From NCBI RefSeq assembly GCF_052116145.1, contig NZ_JBQKLQ010000003.1:239667-303666 (forward strand): 64,000 nt of DNA, written 5' to 3'. Below, piece by piece: positions 7,676-16,455 of the stretch (its first letter is position 1; each line of letters opens with the position of its first letter). The translations under genes were made by a program, and so were the position numbers. The notes beneath the pieces are model-generated. The model was given only the letters and a program-made list of their open reading frames with translations, ran no database searches and was not told the DNA's origin. This stretch comes from Fundicoccus sp052116145. Lineage in GTDB: Bacteria > Bacillota > Bacilli > Lactobacillales > Aerococcaceae.

Positions 7676-9600
7676 TGACTGAAAATAGTAAAGAGTTACA
7701 TCAAGATTATAATGCAGATCAGATACAGGTTTTAGAAGGACTTGAAGCTGTTAGAAAACGCCCTGGTATGTATATTGGTTCAACGAGTGGCGTTGGTTTA
7801 CATCATTTAGTATGGGAAATTGTCGATAACTCAATTGACGAGGCGTTAGCTGGTTATTGTGATCATATCGAAGTAATCATTGAAGCCAATAACAGTATTT
7901 CTGTTACGGATAACGGTCGTGGGATTCCTGTTGAAATCCAAACTAAAACTGGCCGTCCTGCTTTAGAGACTGTTTTTACGATTTTACATGCGGGTGGTAA
8001 GTTCGGTGGAGGCGGTTATAAGGTTTCTGGTGGTCTTCATGGGGTTGGTGCATCAGTTGTTAATGCACTTTCAAGTGAATTGACTGTTGACGTACATCGC
8101 GATGGCAAAATTCATCAAATGATTTTTGAACGTGGCGCGATTTCTCAAGAAATTTTAATTAAAGGTGATACGGAAAAAACAGGGACGTTTGTTAACTTTG
8201 TTCCGGATTCAACTATTTTTACTGAAACAACAGATTTCAAATATGAAACATTAATGACGCGTGTTCGTGAACTAGCGTTCTTAAACAAAGGATTACGCAT
8301 TTCGATCGAAGACAAGCGTGAAGAGCGTGAAGCATTCGCTAGTTTTTATTACGAAGGCGGCATTAAAAGTTATGTAGAATATTTGAATGAAAGTAAAGTA
8401 TCGATTGTCGATGATCCCATTTACCTTGAAGGTGAGCAAGATGGTGTTCAAGTCGAGATTGCTATGCAGTATACCGATACTTATCATACAAATATTCTTT
8501 CTTTCGCAAATAATATTCATACGTACGAAGGTGGAACTCATGAGTCTGGTTTTAAGACGGCTTTGACTCGTGTCATGAATGACTACGCTCGTAAAATGAA
8601 TTTAATTAAAGAAAACGAAGAAAATTTAAGTGGTGAAGATACCCGTGAAGGTTTAACGCTTGTTCTGTCGATTAAACATCCAGAACCTCAATTCGAAGGT
8701 CAAACTAAAACGAAATTAGGTAACTCTGAGGTAAGAACGATTACAGACCGCCTTTTTACGTCAACATTTGAAACTTATTTGATGGAAAACCCAAAAATTG
8801 CACGTATCATTGTTGAAAAAGGTATTATTGCCTCTAAAGCTCGTAATGCTGCTAAACGTGCTCGTGAATTAACTCGTCGTAAGTCTGGTTTAGAAATCAG
8901 TAACTTACCAGGGAAATTAGCGGACTGTTCAAGTAAAGAAGCAGAGAAATGTGAGTTATTCATTGTCGAGGGGGACTCGGCTGGTGGGTCAGCTAAACAA
9001 GGTCGTTCTCGTATGTATCAAGCAATTTTACCGATTCGAGGTAAAATTCTAAACGTCGAAAAAGCGACGATGGATCGTATTTTGGCGAACGTCGAAATAC
9101 GTTCTCTATTCACTGCTATGGGGACTGGATTTGGAGCAGAATTTGACGTAGCAAAAGCGCGTTATCATAAATTAATTATTATGACCGATGCGGATGTCGA
9201 TGGTGCTCATATTCGTACATTATTATTAACGCTTATCTTTAGATATATGCGTCCGTTATTAGAAGCTGGTTATATTTATATTGCCCAACCACCTCTATAC
9301 CAAATTAAACAAGGTAAAAAAGAAACATATATTGCAACTGACGATGAATTAATACAGTGGCAAGCTGCTAATCCAAATGCTCGTTATTCATTACAACGTT
9401 ATAAAGGTTTAGGAGAGATGGATTTCGATCAACTTTGGGAGACAACAATGAATCCTGAAAACCGTCGCATGTTAAAAGTTTCGGTGGAAGATGCCATGGA
9501 AGCTGATAAAGTGATTGATATGTTGATGGGTGATGAAGTTGAACCAAGACGTATTTTCATTGAAGAAAATGCTCAGTACGTACAAAACTTAGACGTATAA
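7675..9600 (+). CDS. gyrB: DNA gyrase subunit B
   Basis: GyrB is the ATPase subunit of gyrase, which introduces negative supercoils. The 641-residue protein has the GHKL ATP-binding motifs (EIVDNSIDEALAG, VTDNGRGIPV, GGLHGVGASVVNALS), the transducer domain, and the TOPRIM domain with EGDSAGGSAKQGR and the metal-binding DADVDGAHIRTL. The C-terminal signature RYKGLGEMDFDQLWETTMNP is intact. There is no inserted C-terminal segment, as expected for Gram-positive GyrB. It starts within the recF stop (TAATG) and is 36 bases before gyrA. Confidence 0.98.
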   Translation: MTENSKELHQDYNADQIQVLEGLEAVRKRPGMYIGSTSGVGLHHLVWEIVDNSIDEALAGYCDHIEVIIEANNSISVTDNGRGIPVEIQTKTGRPALETVFTILHAGGKFGGGGYKVSGGLHGVGASVVNALSSELTVDVHRDGKIHQMIFERGAISQEILIKGDTEKTGTFVNFVPDSTIFTETTDFKYETLMTRVRELAFLNKGLRISIEDKREEREAFASFYYEGGIKSYVEYLNESKVSIVDDPIYLEGEQDGVQVEIAMQYTDTYHTNILSFANNIHTYEGGTHESGFKTALTRVMNDYARKMNLIKENEENLSGEDTREGLTLVLSIKHPEPQFEGQTKTKLGNSEVRTITDRLFTSTFETYLMENPKIARIIVEKGIIASKARNAAKRARELTRRKSGLEISNLPGKLADCSSKEAEKCELFIVEGDSAGGSAKQGRSRMYQAILPIRGKILNVEKATMDRILANVEIRSLFTAMGTGFGAEFDVAKARYHKLIIMTDADVDGAHIRTLLLTLIFRYMRPLLEAGYIYIAQPPLYQIKQGKKETYIATDDELIQWQAANPNARYSLQRYKGLGEMDFDQLWETTMNPENRRMLKVSVEDAMEADKVIDMLMGDEVEPRRIFIEENAQYVQNLDV

Positions 9601-9636
9601 GTAAATTAAAAATGTTAGAAGAGAAAGGAAAATATA

Positions 9637-12222
9637 ATGAGTGAAAGTTTCGATCCTTCAACACAACAATTTGAAGAGATAAATTTACCTCATGAAATGC
9701 AAACGTCATTTCTTGATTATGCGATGAGCGTTATTGTCTCAAGAGCATTGCCTGATGTCCGAGACGGTTTAAAACCAGTTCATAGACGGATTCTTTACGG
9801 AATGAGTGAATTGGGTGTAACTCCTGATAAACCCTATAAAAAATCTGCTCGTATCGTCGGAGACGTTATGGGGAAATATCACCCTCATGGGGACTCTGCA
9901 ATTTACGAAGCAATGGTAAGAATGGCTCAACCATTTAGTTACCGGCAAATGTTAGTCGATGGCCATGGTAACTTTGGTTCTGTCGATGGTGATGGTGCCG
10001 CAGCGATGCGTTATACGGAAGCTCGTATGAGTAAAATTGCTTTAGAAATGTTAAAAGACATCAATAAAGATACGATTGATTTCCAAGATAACTATTCGCA
10101 AGAAGAAAAAGAGCCAGTTGTTTTACCCGCACGTTTTCCAAACCTTTTAGTCAACGGTGCGTCTGGGATTGCGGTTGGTATGGCAACAAACATTCCACCA
10201 CACAATCTAGGTGAGGTTATCGATGCGTTAATTATTTTAATGCATAAGCCTGTTGCAACAACTGCAGAATTGATGGAAGCTTTACCGGGACCTGATTTTC
10301 CAACAGGCGGTATTGTGATGGGGAAATCAGGAATTCGTAAAGCTTATGAAACAGGTAAAGGCAAAATAATTATTCGTGGTCGCGTGGAAATTGAAACATT
10401 CGGTAATGATCGCGAACGAATTATTATTACTGAATTACCCTATGGTGTGAACAAAGCGCGCTTATGGGAACGGATTGCTGAATTAGCCCGTGAAAAACGC
10501 ATTGAAGGCATCACTTATGTTGCCGATGAATCTGGCCGTGAAGGTATGCGTGTCGTGATTGAATGTCGTCGTGAAACGAGTGCTAGTGTAGTTTTGAATA
10601 ATTTATATAAGCAAACCTCATTACAAATTAGTTTCGGATTCAATATGTTAGCCATCGATTTTGGTGTACCAAAAGTATTAAGTTTAAAAGAAATATTATC
10701 TAAATATTTAGATCATCAAGTGATTGTTATTAGACGTCGTACTGAATTTGAAAAACGTAAAGCTGAAAATCGTGCGCACATTCTAGAAGGTTTATTAAAA
10801 GCACTCGATGTGATTGACCAAATTATTGCGATCATTCGAGGGTCTAAAGATGGTGAAAGAGCTAAAGCTGAATTAATTGAGCGTTTCGAATTCTCTGAAC
10901 TCCAAGCTCAAGCAATTTTAGATATGCGTTTAGTTCGTTTAACTGGTTTAGAACGCGAAAAAATTGATTCAGAATACAATGATTTAATGGCTCTGATTCA
11001 ACGATTAACAGAAATTCTGGGAAGTGAAGACCGTATTCACGAAATTATAGAAGATGAATTAATTGATATTAAAACACGCTTTAACGATGACAGACGTACT
11101 GAGTTACTGATTGGTGAAGCCTTAAGTCTTGAAGATGAAGACTTGATTGACGAAGAGGATGTTCTCATCGCATTGACTTCAAATGGTTACATCAAGCGAA
11201 TGACTGAGGATGAATTCCATGTTCAAAATCGTGGAGGGCGTGGCGTTAAGGGAATGGGAATGTCAAACGATGATGCTATTCAAACGCTGGTTTCATGTTC
11301 GACGCACGATACGTTATTATTCTTTACAAATAAAGGTAAAGTGTATGCGAATAAAGGCTATGAAGTACCAGAATATGGCCGTCAAGCTAAAGGAATTCCA
11401 ATTATTAACTTATTAAACATTGATAAAGATGAATACGTTAAGGATATTATCAATGTCCGTCAGAGTGAAGATAGTGATGAACATACATTAGCTTTTGTTA
11501 CAAAACTAGGAACGGTTAAACGCTCTAAAGCAAGTGATTACTACAATATTCGCAATAATGGTCTAATCGCAATTTCTATGCGAGAGGATGATGAATTAAT
11601 CAACGTTTTAGTAACAAATGGTCGTCAAAATCTAATCATCGGAACACACGATGGTTATGCGATGGCATTTGATGAGACTGATGTTCGTGTAATGGGACGT
11701 ACTGCGACTGGTGTTCGTGGTGTAAGATTACGCGAGGATGATTACGTTGTAGGAGCTGCAGTTTTAAACGAAGCTAGTGAAGTGTTAGTTGTTACGGAGA
11801 ATGGTTACGGTAAACGAACGCCAGCGAGCGACTATACACTTAAAAAACGTGGTGGTAAAGGTGTTAAGACTTCAAATATTAGTGAGAAGAGTGGGAAATT
11901 AGCTGGAATTGTGGCTATCGAAAGCTTGGAAGAAGATTTAATGTTGATGACGAATCAAGGTGTTGTGATTCGTATGAGTGTTGAGAGTATCTCTCAATCA
12001 TCAAGAGCGACTTTAGGCGTTAGAATGATTCGCCTAGACGAGGGCGCGATGGTAAATTCAGTCACCAAAATACTTAAAACTGATGATGAAGAAACGATTG
12101 AAGCGTTGAATGAAGAAGCAGATCTAGAAGAAGCAATCGATGATGAGGAAGAAGTTGAAGAATCAACAGATTCGTCTGAAGAGTTAGAAGAAAGTACTGA
12201 TGAATCGGTAGATGATGAATAA
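9637..12222 (+). CDS. gyrA: DNA gyrase subunit A
   Basis: GyrA carries the DNA breakage-reunion activity. The 861-residue protein contains SARIVGDVMGKYHPHGDSAIY, the quinolone-resistance-determining region, and the catalytic tyrosine in AAMRYTEARM near residue 124. The C-terminal beta-pinwheel includes a GyrA box (QNRGGRGVKGM), which supports gyrase rather than topoisomerase IV. The last 50 or so residues are strongly acidic (EEADLEEAIDDEEEVEE), an acidic tail that tunes supercoiling in other GyrA proteins. AGAGAAAGGA precedes the ATG. A strong terminator follows, ending the recF-gyrase operon. Confidence 0.98.
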   Translation: MSESFDPSTQQFEEINLPHEMQTSFLDYAMSVIVSRALPDVRDGLKPVHRRILYGMSELGVTPDKPYKKSARIVGDVMGKYHPHGDSAIYEAMVRMAQPFSYRQMLVDGHGNFGSVDGDGAAAMRYTEARMSKIALEMLKDINKDTIDFQDNYSQEEKEPVVLPARFPNLLVNGASGIAVGMATNIPPHNLGEVIDALIILMHKPVATTAELMEALPGPDFPTGGIVMGKSGIRKAYETGKGKIIIRGRVEIETFGNDRERIIITELPYGVNKARLWERIAELAREKRIEGITYVADESGREGMRVVIECRRETSASVVLNNLYKQTSLQISFGFNMLAIDFGVPKVLSLKEILSKYLDHQVIVIRRRTEFEKRKAENRAHILEGLLKALDVIDQIIAIIRGSKDGERAKAELIERFEFSELQAQAILDMRLVRLTGLEREKIDSEYNDLMALIQRLTEILGSEDRIHEIIEDELIDIKTRFNDDRRTELLIGEALSLEDEDLIDEEDVLIALTSNGYIKRMTEDEFHVQNRGGRGVKGMGMSNDDAIQTLVSCSTHDTLLFFTNKGKVYANKGYEVPEYGRQAKGIPIINLLNIDKDEYVKDIINVRQSEDSDEHTLAFVTKLGTVKRSKASDYYNIRNNGLIAISMREDDELINVLVTNGRQNLIIGTHDGYAMAFDETDVRVMGRTATGVRGVRLREDDYVVGAAVLNEASEVLVVTENGYGKRTPASDYTLKKRGGKGVKTSNISEKSGKLAGIVAIESLEEDLMLMTNQGVVIRMSVESISQSSRATLGVRMIRLDEGAMVNSVTKILKTDDEETIEALNEEADLEEAIDDEEEVEESTDSSEELEESTDESVDDE

Positions 12223-12234
12223 TTTTTAATATAG

Positions 12235-12268
12235 GCGTAACTGTTAATAGCAGTTACGCTCTTTTTTT
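12235..12268 (+). terminator. Terminator after gyrA
   Basis: GCGTAACTG (12235-12243) pairs with CAGTTACGC (12251-12259) over a 7-base loop, followed by TCTTTTTTTT. Confidence 0.92.
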
Positions 12269-12331
12269 TAAGATTTATACAGTCATATGTTATCCTATTT
12301 TGTCCTGAAGACTAACCAGAGTCGACTGAAA

Positions 12332-13245
12332 ATGGAGATAAAATTTAAAGAAATAATTCAACATCAATCTGATCAAATCATGACATTTACGCCAGATGAT
12401 GTTGTTGTGATTCAAACAAGCAATCATCATTTCGATGCAATTATTTGCCTTACATGCAACGATGCGACGTTTCAAATGATTCGCAATCCTCAATTTTATA
12501 AACGTTTAAGTGAAAAAAACACATCAAATTTTTTATCAAATGGTATAGTAGCCCTTTAAAACTAACGGATCTTTTATCACAGTTTAATTTACTGGATGAA
12601 CAACAGACTAGAATTGAAAAATTAAGCCCTGAATTGCTCCAACGTGTGTCTTTTGCTCAAACAATTCTCTCGAATAATTAATTCGTCGTTTCTTTTAATC
12701 CATTTATTGAATCAATACATGATAATATACACTTATTACATAAATTATTAATCCAATTGAAGCATGCTGCTCGTAGTACAATGGTATTCACCTTAAGAAT
12801 TGAAGATGCTTTTATTGTGCAACCCAATATTTGGACATTAAAAAGCTCTTGCTTAGACCCGATTATCACTGAAGCGACTAATTACGAGGAGAATTCAACA
12901 GAAACTATTCCAAGTAAACTTAAAGTTAAAATTGAGGATAAAACAATTTTTGTGAATATTGAAGACATTGAGTATATCGAAAGTCATGATGGAAAAGTTA
13001 TCATCATGATTGAACAAGAGACTTTTGTTAATGACTCCATCCTATCAAATGCGGAAAATACGTTGAAAGCACATGGCTTTTACCGTTGTCACCGTTCATA
13101 CGTAGTAAACCAACATAACGTACGAGAAATTATTAATTGGTCGAAAATTACTTACTCAATTGTTCTTGATAACTTCAATCAAGATAAAATTCCTCTTTCA
13201 AGAACAAACTATACGCAGAGTCAAGATTTATTGGTTAAATTGTAA
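12332..13245 (+). pseudogene. Decayed LytTR regulator with a degenerate ABC-ATPase domain
   Basis: Joining two frames gives an ABC-ATPase-like half followed by a LytTR DNA-binding domain. The first part (from ATG 12332) ends at a stop at 12557-12559. The continuation lies in the frame of 12757 and holds a signature-like LSPELLQRVSFAQTIL, is broken by TAA at 12679-12681, then resumes as FVVSFNPF (a Walker-B-like position without DE). The intact end, from about residue 60 of the second piece (KLKVKIEDKTIFVNIEDIEYIES ... FYRCHRSYVVN), is LytTR. No Walker A is seen. At least one frameshift and one nonsense codon make this a pseudogene. Regulators fusing an ABC-like domain to LytTR typically precede an ABC exporter, as here. 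The 12757-13245 piece could still be made, but no ribosome binding site is visible. Confidence 0.8.
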
Positions 13246-13332
13246 TCACAACTCGGCCTTAAATAGTACATATTAGCGAAAATTCAGTTGATTTAAACTC
13301 TTTACTTCCACAATTAACCCTTCTATCTATGC

Positions 13333-13366
13333 AACTCACCAAATTCGCTTGTGGTGAGTTTTTTTG
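13333..13366 (+). terminator. Terminator after the LytTR pseudogene
   Basis: AACTCACC (13333-13340) pairs with GGTGAGTT (13353-13360), followed by TTTTTT. Confidence 0.8.
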
Positions 13367-13404
13367 AGGTAAACTAACGTTAGAAAGCAAAGGAGGCAAT
13401 TGTG

Positions 13405-14243
13405 ATGGAGACTATAATAAAAGTGCAACAATTAAAAAAACTCTTTGGCCATGAAGAAGCTTTAAAGAAAATTGACATAAAAATTAATAAAGGTGAGATA
13501 TTTGGTTTATTAGGAACTAGTGGTTCGGGAAAAACAACCACCACTAAATTACTGACTGGTGAACGAGACCCTACTTCTGGTCTGATACATGTGTTAGGTT
13601 TTAAGCATGAACAATTTAACCGAACACAATATCTTGAAAAAATAGGCATCTTATTTGACAACAATTCATTGTATGAAAGATTGACTGTCGCAGACAATTT
13701 AGAACTGTTGAGAAAACTTTAAAATACAGATAAAGGTAAAGTCGACGAGGTGTTAAGGGCTGTTGGCTTACTATAAGATAAGAATAAAAGTGTGTCAAAG
13801 GGTATGAAAAAACGTATTTTACTCTGTTAAACGGTTTTACAGACTCCATCCCTTTTACTCCTAGACGAACCAAGGAGTGCTTTAGATCCAAATACGCGTG
13901 AACGAATACACGATATATTGGTAAAAATAAATGATGCAGGAACAACGATTCATTTGACAACCCATGATATGGATGAAGCCACTTTACTATGTGACAAAGT
14001 TGCTTTTTTAGATGCAGGTGTGATTAAAGAGACTGGTAGCCCACAACTTTAAGAAATAGATATAAAACAAATCGCATTCATTTGACCTACCAAACAGGAC
14101 GTGTCAAAACACTTGAAAGAAGTGAAGACAATAAGCCTATGATTAGTGAAGCATTACTGGATCCAAATGTTTTAGAAATTCACATGGACTTTCCAACACT
14201 AGGAAAAGACTTCAAAAAGGTTACTGGAAGTGAGTTAATTTAT
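13405..14243 (+). pseudogene. Decayed ABC transporter ATP-binding subunit
   Basis: A perfect AGGAGG (13391-13396) precedes ATG 13405. The frame gives a normal ABC ATPase: LLGTSGSGKTTTTKLLTGE (Walker A), a signature-like VSKGMKKRILL, LLLLDEPRSALDP (Walker B) and LTTHDMDEA (switch His). It is interrupted by in-frame TAA codons at 13720-13722, 13774-13776, 13828-13830 and 14050-14052. A frameshift follows between 14052 and 14082. The true C-terminus (ending FPTLGKDFKKVTGSELI) is in the next frame up to about 14243, where it now reads into the permease start. The product would have been the energy subunit of an ABC-2 type exporter. Confidence 0.88.
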
Positions 14244-14955
14244 ATGAAAATATACCGCATAGCAGAAATTTTTGAAAAGGACATTAAAGAATTTATGCGA
14301 AACATGTCTCTTTTCACGATGATTCTTTTCCCCATTGTGATGAGTTTGGTCTTTAGCAATATCAATGTTGGAAATCGAGACCTTGGCTTATCTTTAGAAA
14401 TAATTTTAATGATTGTTGGTTTAACCTATTCAGCCATTGCTTATAGTTCAATGGCAATAATGATTGCAGAAGAAAATGAAAAGGACACTTTAAGAGGGCT
14501 CGTACAATCACCCGCAACTCTATTAGATATTATTTAGGTAAAAGCTTAGTGGCTTTTCTAATGACCAGTTTGTCATTAGTCATTTCTTTAACGATTGCAG
14601 GTGCCTTGTCTGTCTTTTAATTTGCAGCGATCATTGCTGCCGTACTGCTTTTAATCTTCTTCTTGGGTTTAAAGATTGCTGTTGGTTAAACAGTCAAAAG
14701 TGTCGTAACAACGGCTGTTTATACGATGCCGATTATGTTTATCTTTGGTATGTCACAGTACATTGAGTTCGTTATTACAGATCCAAATCATCTATCAAGA
14801 AAAATATATAATGATCTCCCAATTTATCAATTATACTTATCATTAAAGCTGAGTATGTCCTTCAATCCCTTATCATTTTGCTTGTTTGGTTAGTTCTAGT
14901 TCTTACAGTTGTTCTTTACGCTTTTAAAAAACAATCAAAGTATGACAATCAATGA
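14244..14955 (+). pseudogene. Decayed ABC-2 type transporter permease
   Basis: From ATG 14244 (MKIYRIAEIFEKDIKEFMRN) the frame encodes an ABC-2 permease start with hydrophobic stretches (MILFPIVMSLVFS, IILMIVGLTYSAIAY) and the family-typical ENEKDTLRGLVQSPA. A stop and frameshift occur at 14535-14537. The continuation (LGKSLVAFLMTSLSLVIS) is in another frame with TAA codons after ALSVF and after GLKIAVG. A further shift near 14870 restores the C-terminal helix WLVLVLTVVLYAFKKQ, ending at the TGA at 14953-14955. The family end is recognisable, so decay is by scattered point changes rather than truncation. Confidence 0.82.
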
Positions 14956-15146
14956 TGACATCTAATACATACAATACATTTAAAGGGACGCTTCTATAAA
15001 ACGTGCGTATTTTCATTAGAAATTCCAAGATAGCTGATCACGTCTTTATTAACGAATAAGCGTTTGCGTCTTATCCTCAACAATTTGAAAAAAATCGCCA
15101 AACGTTCAATGAATTCGTATTCATCAATAATCTTTTCATATTTAAC
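14956..15146. other. Spacer with no recognisable gene
   Basis: On the minus strand, 14994-15149 is open for about 50 codons (including EFIERLAIFFKLLRI and NKDVISYLG) but has no start codon or ribosome binding site, and I do not recognise it. It may be another gene remnant. I see nothing else here. Confidence 0.4.
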
Positions 15147-15175
15147 TTGTTATTCATTAAGTAACATAGTATAAT
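15147..15175 (+). promoter_or_regulatory. Probable rpsF-ssb-rpsR promoter
   Basis: TTGTTA (15147-15152) and TATAAT (15170-15175) are 17 bases apart, about 80 bases upstream of rpsF. Confidence 0.75.
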
Positions 15176-15212
15176 TCTTAGATGTGAGTAATTAGCTTTT
15201 ATTAGCTTTTTT

Positions 15213-15250
15213 CTCCTTGCTCTTCGGAGCCATTAGACCAAAAGGAGGTG
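15213..15250 (+). promoter_or_regulatory. Candidate S6:S18 ribosomal leader that pairs with the rpsF ribosome binding site
   Basis: CTCCTT (15213-15218) is complementary to AAGGAG (15242-15247), which is the rpsF ribosome binding site. Inside this pairing, GCTC (15219-15222) and GAGC (15227-15230) form a UUCG-capped hairpin. Known rpsF leaders in many bacteria bind the S6:S18 complex and repress translation. Whether this one has the exact consensus needs a covariance-model search. Confidence 0.55.
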
Positions 15251-15256
15251 CAGTCA

Positions 15257-15556
15257 ATGAGCGAAACAACAAAATATGAAATCTTATACATCATCCGTCC
15301 TGATTTAGGCGACGATGCTAAGAAAGAATTAGTGGAACGTTTTGATGGTATTTTAACTTCAAACGGTACTGAAATTGTTGAATCAAAAGACTGGGCGAAA
15401 AAACGTTTAGCATACGAAATTAACGATTATAAAGAGGGTATTTACCACTTAATTAATATCGTTGCTACTGATGCTGAAGGAATTAACGAGTTCGATCGTT
15501 TAGCCCTTATTAACCGTGATATTTTACGTCACATGATTGTTAAAATCGAAGCTTAA
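15257..15556 (+). CDS. rpsF: 30S ribosomal protein S6
   Basis: S6 binds S18 and 16S rRNA in the small-subunit platform. The 99-residue protein starts MSETTKYEILYIIRPDL and contains the family blocks WAKKRLAYEINDYKEGIYHL and LALINRDILRHMIVK. The frame is open from a GTG at 15248, but that lies inside AAGGAGGTG, so the ATG at 15257 is the better start. It is the first gene of the conserved rpsF-ssb-rpsR operon, with the hairpin leader upstream as its likely regulator. A parS site lies just after the stop. Confidence 0.97.
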   Translation: MSETTKYEILYIIRPDLGDDAKKELVERFDGILTSNGTEIVESKDWAKKRLAYEINDYKEGIYHLINIVATDAEGINEFDRLALINRDILRHMIVKIEA

Positions 15557-15558
15557 TT

Positions 15559-15574
15559 TGTTTCACGTGAAACA
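15559..15574. promoter_or_regulatory. parS: parS site (ParB/Spo0J binding)
   Basis: TGTTTCACGTGAAACA is a perfect 16-base match to the parS palindrome. It lies between rpsF and ssb, about 10 kb from the origin unwinding region, where ParB loading sites for chromosome segregation are expected. Confidence 0.93.
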
Positions 15575-15594
15575 CTTTGGAGGAGGAATAGTAT

Positions 15595-16152
15595 TTGAAT
15601 ACGGTACAACTAGTCGGCCGTCTTACAAAAGAAGTTGATTTAAAATTTACTTCATCAGGCACTGCCGTCGGATCGTTTACAATTGCAGTCAATCGTAGTT
15701 TTACAAACCAACAAGGTGAACGTGAAGCAGACTTTATTAACTGTGTAATCTGGCGGAAGGCTGCTGAGAACTTAGCAAGCTTTACCCGTAAGGGATCACA
15801 AATTGGGATTGAAGGAAGAATTCAAACGCGTAACTATGAGAACCAACAAGGAACTCGTGTGTACGTGACTGAGGTTGTTGTAAATAACTTCCATTTATTG
15901 GAGCCTCGTTCTGTTACAGAACAAAGACCCGCAGGAGAACCTTCTTCTTCAGGTCAATCAGGTAATTACACCAATAACCAATCTTCATATCAAAACCAGT
16001 CTGGAAACCAAGCTAACCAGAACCAGAATAAAGCTCCGCAAAGCAATCAGAACAACTTTTCATTTAACCAAGATTTTAATCAACAGGCATCTTCCCCATT
16101 CATGGAAGATGGTCGTCCAATAGATATTTCTGAGGACGATTTACCGTTTTAA
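15595..16152 (+). CDS. ssb: Single-stranded DNA-binding protein
   Basis: SSB coats single-stranded DNA in replication, recombination and repair. The 185-residue protein has an N-terminal OB fold of about 105 residues (MNTVQLVGRLTKEVDLKFT ... ADFINCVIWRKAAENLASF). A Gln/Asn/Ser-rich flexible linker follows, then the acidic tip DISEDDLPF that recruits partner proteins. The start is TTG at 15595, supported by GGAGGAGG at 15579-15586; no ATG fits better. The gene lies between rpsF and rpsR, the usual place for the essential SSB of Firmicutes. Confidence 0.97.
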   Translation: MNTVQLVGRLTKEVDLKFTSSGTAVGSFTIAVNRSFTNQQGEREADFINCVIWRKAAENLASFTRKGSQIGIEGRIQTRNYENQQGTRVYVTEVVVNNFHLLEPRSVTEQRPAGEPSSSGQSGNYTNNQSSYQNQSGNQANQNQNKAPQSNQNNFSFNQDFNQQASSPFMEDGRPIDISEDDLPF

Positions 16153-16175
16153 GATAAGATAAAGGAGGAATTATT

Positions 16176-16409
16176 ATGGCTCAACGTCGCGGTGGAAGAC
16201 GTAGAAAAAAAGTATGTCACTTCTGTGCAAACCATATTGACCATCCTGATTACAAAGACACAACATTATTATCAAGATTTGTTTCCGAAAAAGGTAAAAT
16301 CTTACCACGTCGTGTAACAGGAACTTGTGCGAAACATCAACGTACATTAACAGCAACAATTAAACGTTCAAGAATTATGGCTCTATTACCATTTACGGTA
16401 GCTGAGTAA
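16176..16409 (+). CDS. rpsR: 30S ribosomal protein S18
   Basis: S18 pairs with S6 on the platform of the small subunit. The 77-residue protein starts MAQRRGGRRRKKVCHFC and contains LLSRFVSEKGKILPRRVTG and the C-terminal RSRIMALLPFTV typical of S18. Cysteines at C14xxC17 and C48 are present; some S18 proteins bind zinc with such residues. AAAGGAGGA lies before the ATG. It ends the rpsF-ssb-rpsR operon and is followed directly by a terminator. Confidence 0.97.
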   Translation: MAQRRGGRRRKKVCHFCANHIDHPDYKDTTLLSRFVSEKGKILPRRVTGTCAKHQRTLTATIKRSRIMALLPFTVAE

Positions 16410-16422
16410 TAGTTTTCGTTAA

Positions 16423-16454
16423 AGTATCAGTCCATTGGATTGATACTTTTTTTA
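16423..16454 (+). terminator. Terminator after rpsR
   Basis: AGTATCA (16423-16429) pairs with TGATACT (16441-16447), with a possible inner TCCA/TGGA stem, followed by TTTTTTT. Confidence 0.88.
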
Positions 16455-16455
16455 T

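Noticed and set aside
9637..12222. Topoisomerase IV ParC instead of GyrA
   Set aside because: The GyrA box QNRGGRGVKGM, the order behind gyrB and the acidic tail favour gyrase.
12757..13245. Intact LytTR-only regulator gene
   Set aside because: The frame continues upstream as ABC-like coding past a stop at 12679-12681, and there is no ribosome binding site before 12757, so it is the end of a broken gene.
13405..14052. Stop-codon reassignment of TAA as an explanation for the in-frame TAA codons
   Set aside because: TAA ends dnaN, recF, gyrB, gyrA, rpmH and many others in this window, and true frameshifts follow in the same cassette, so decay is the simpler reading.
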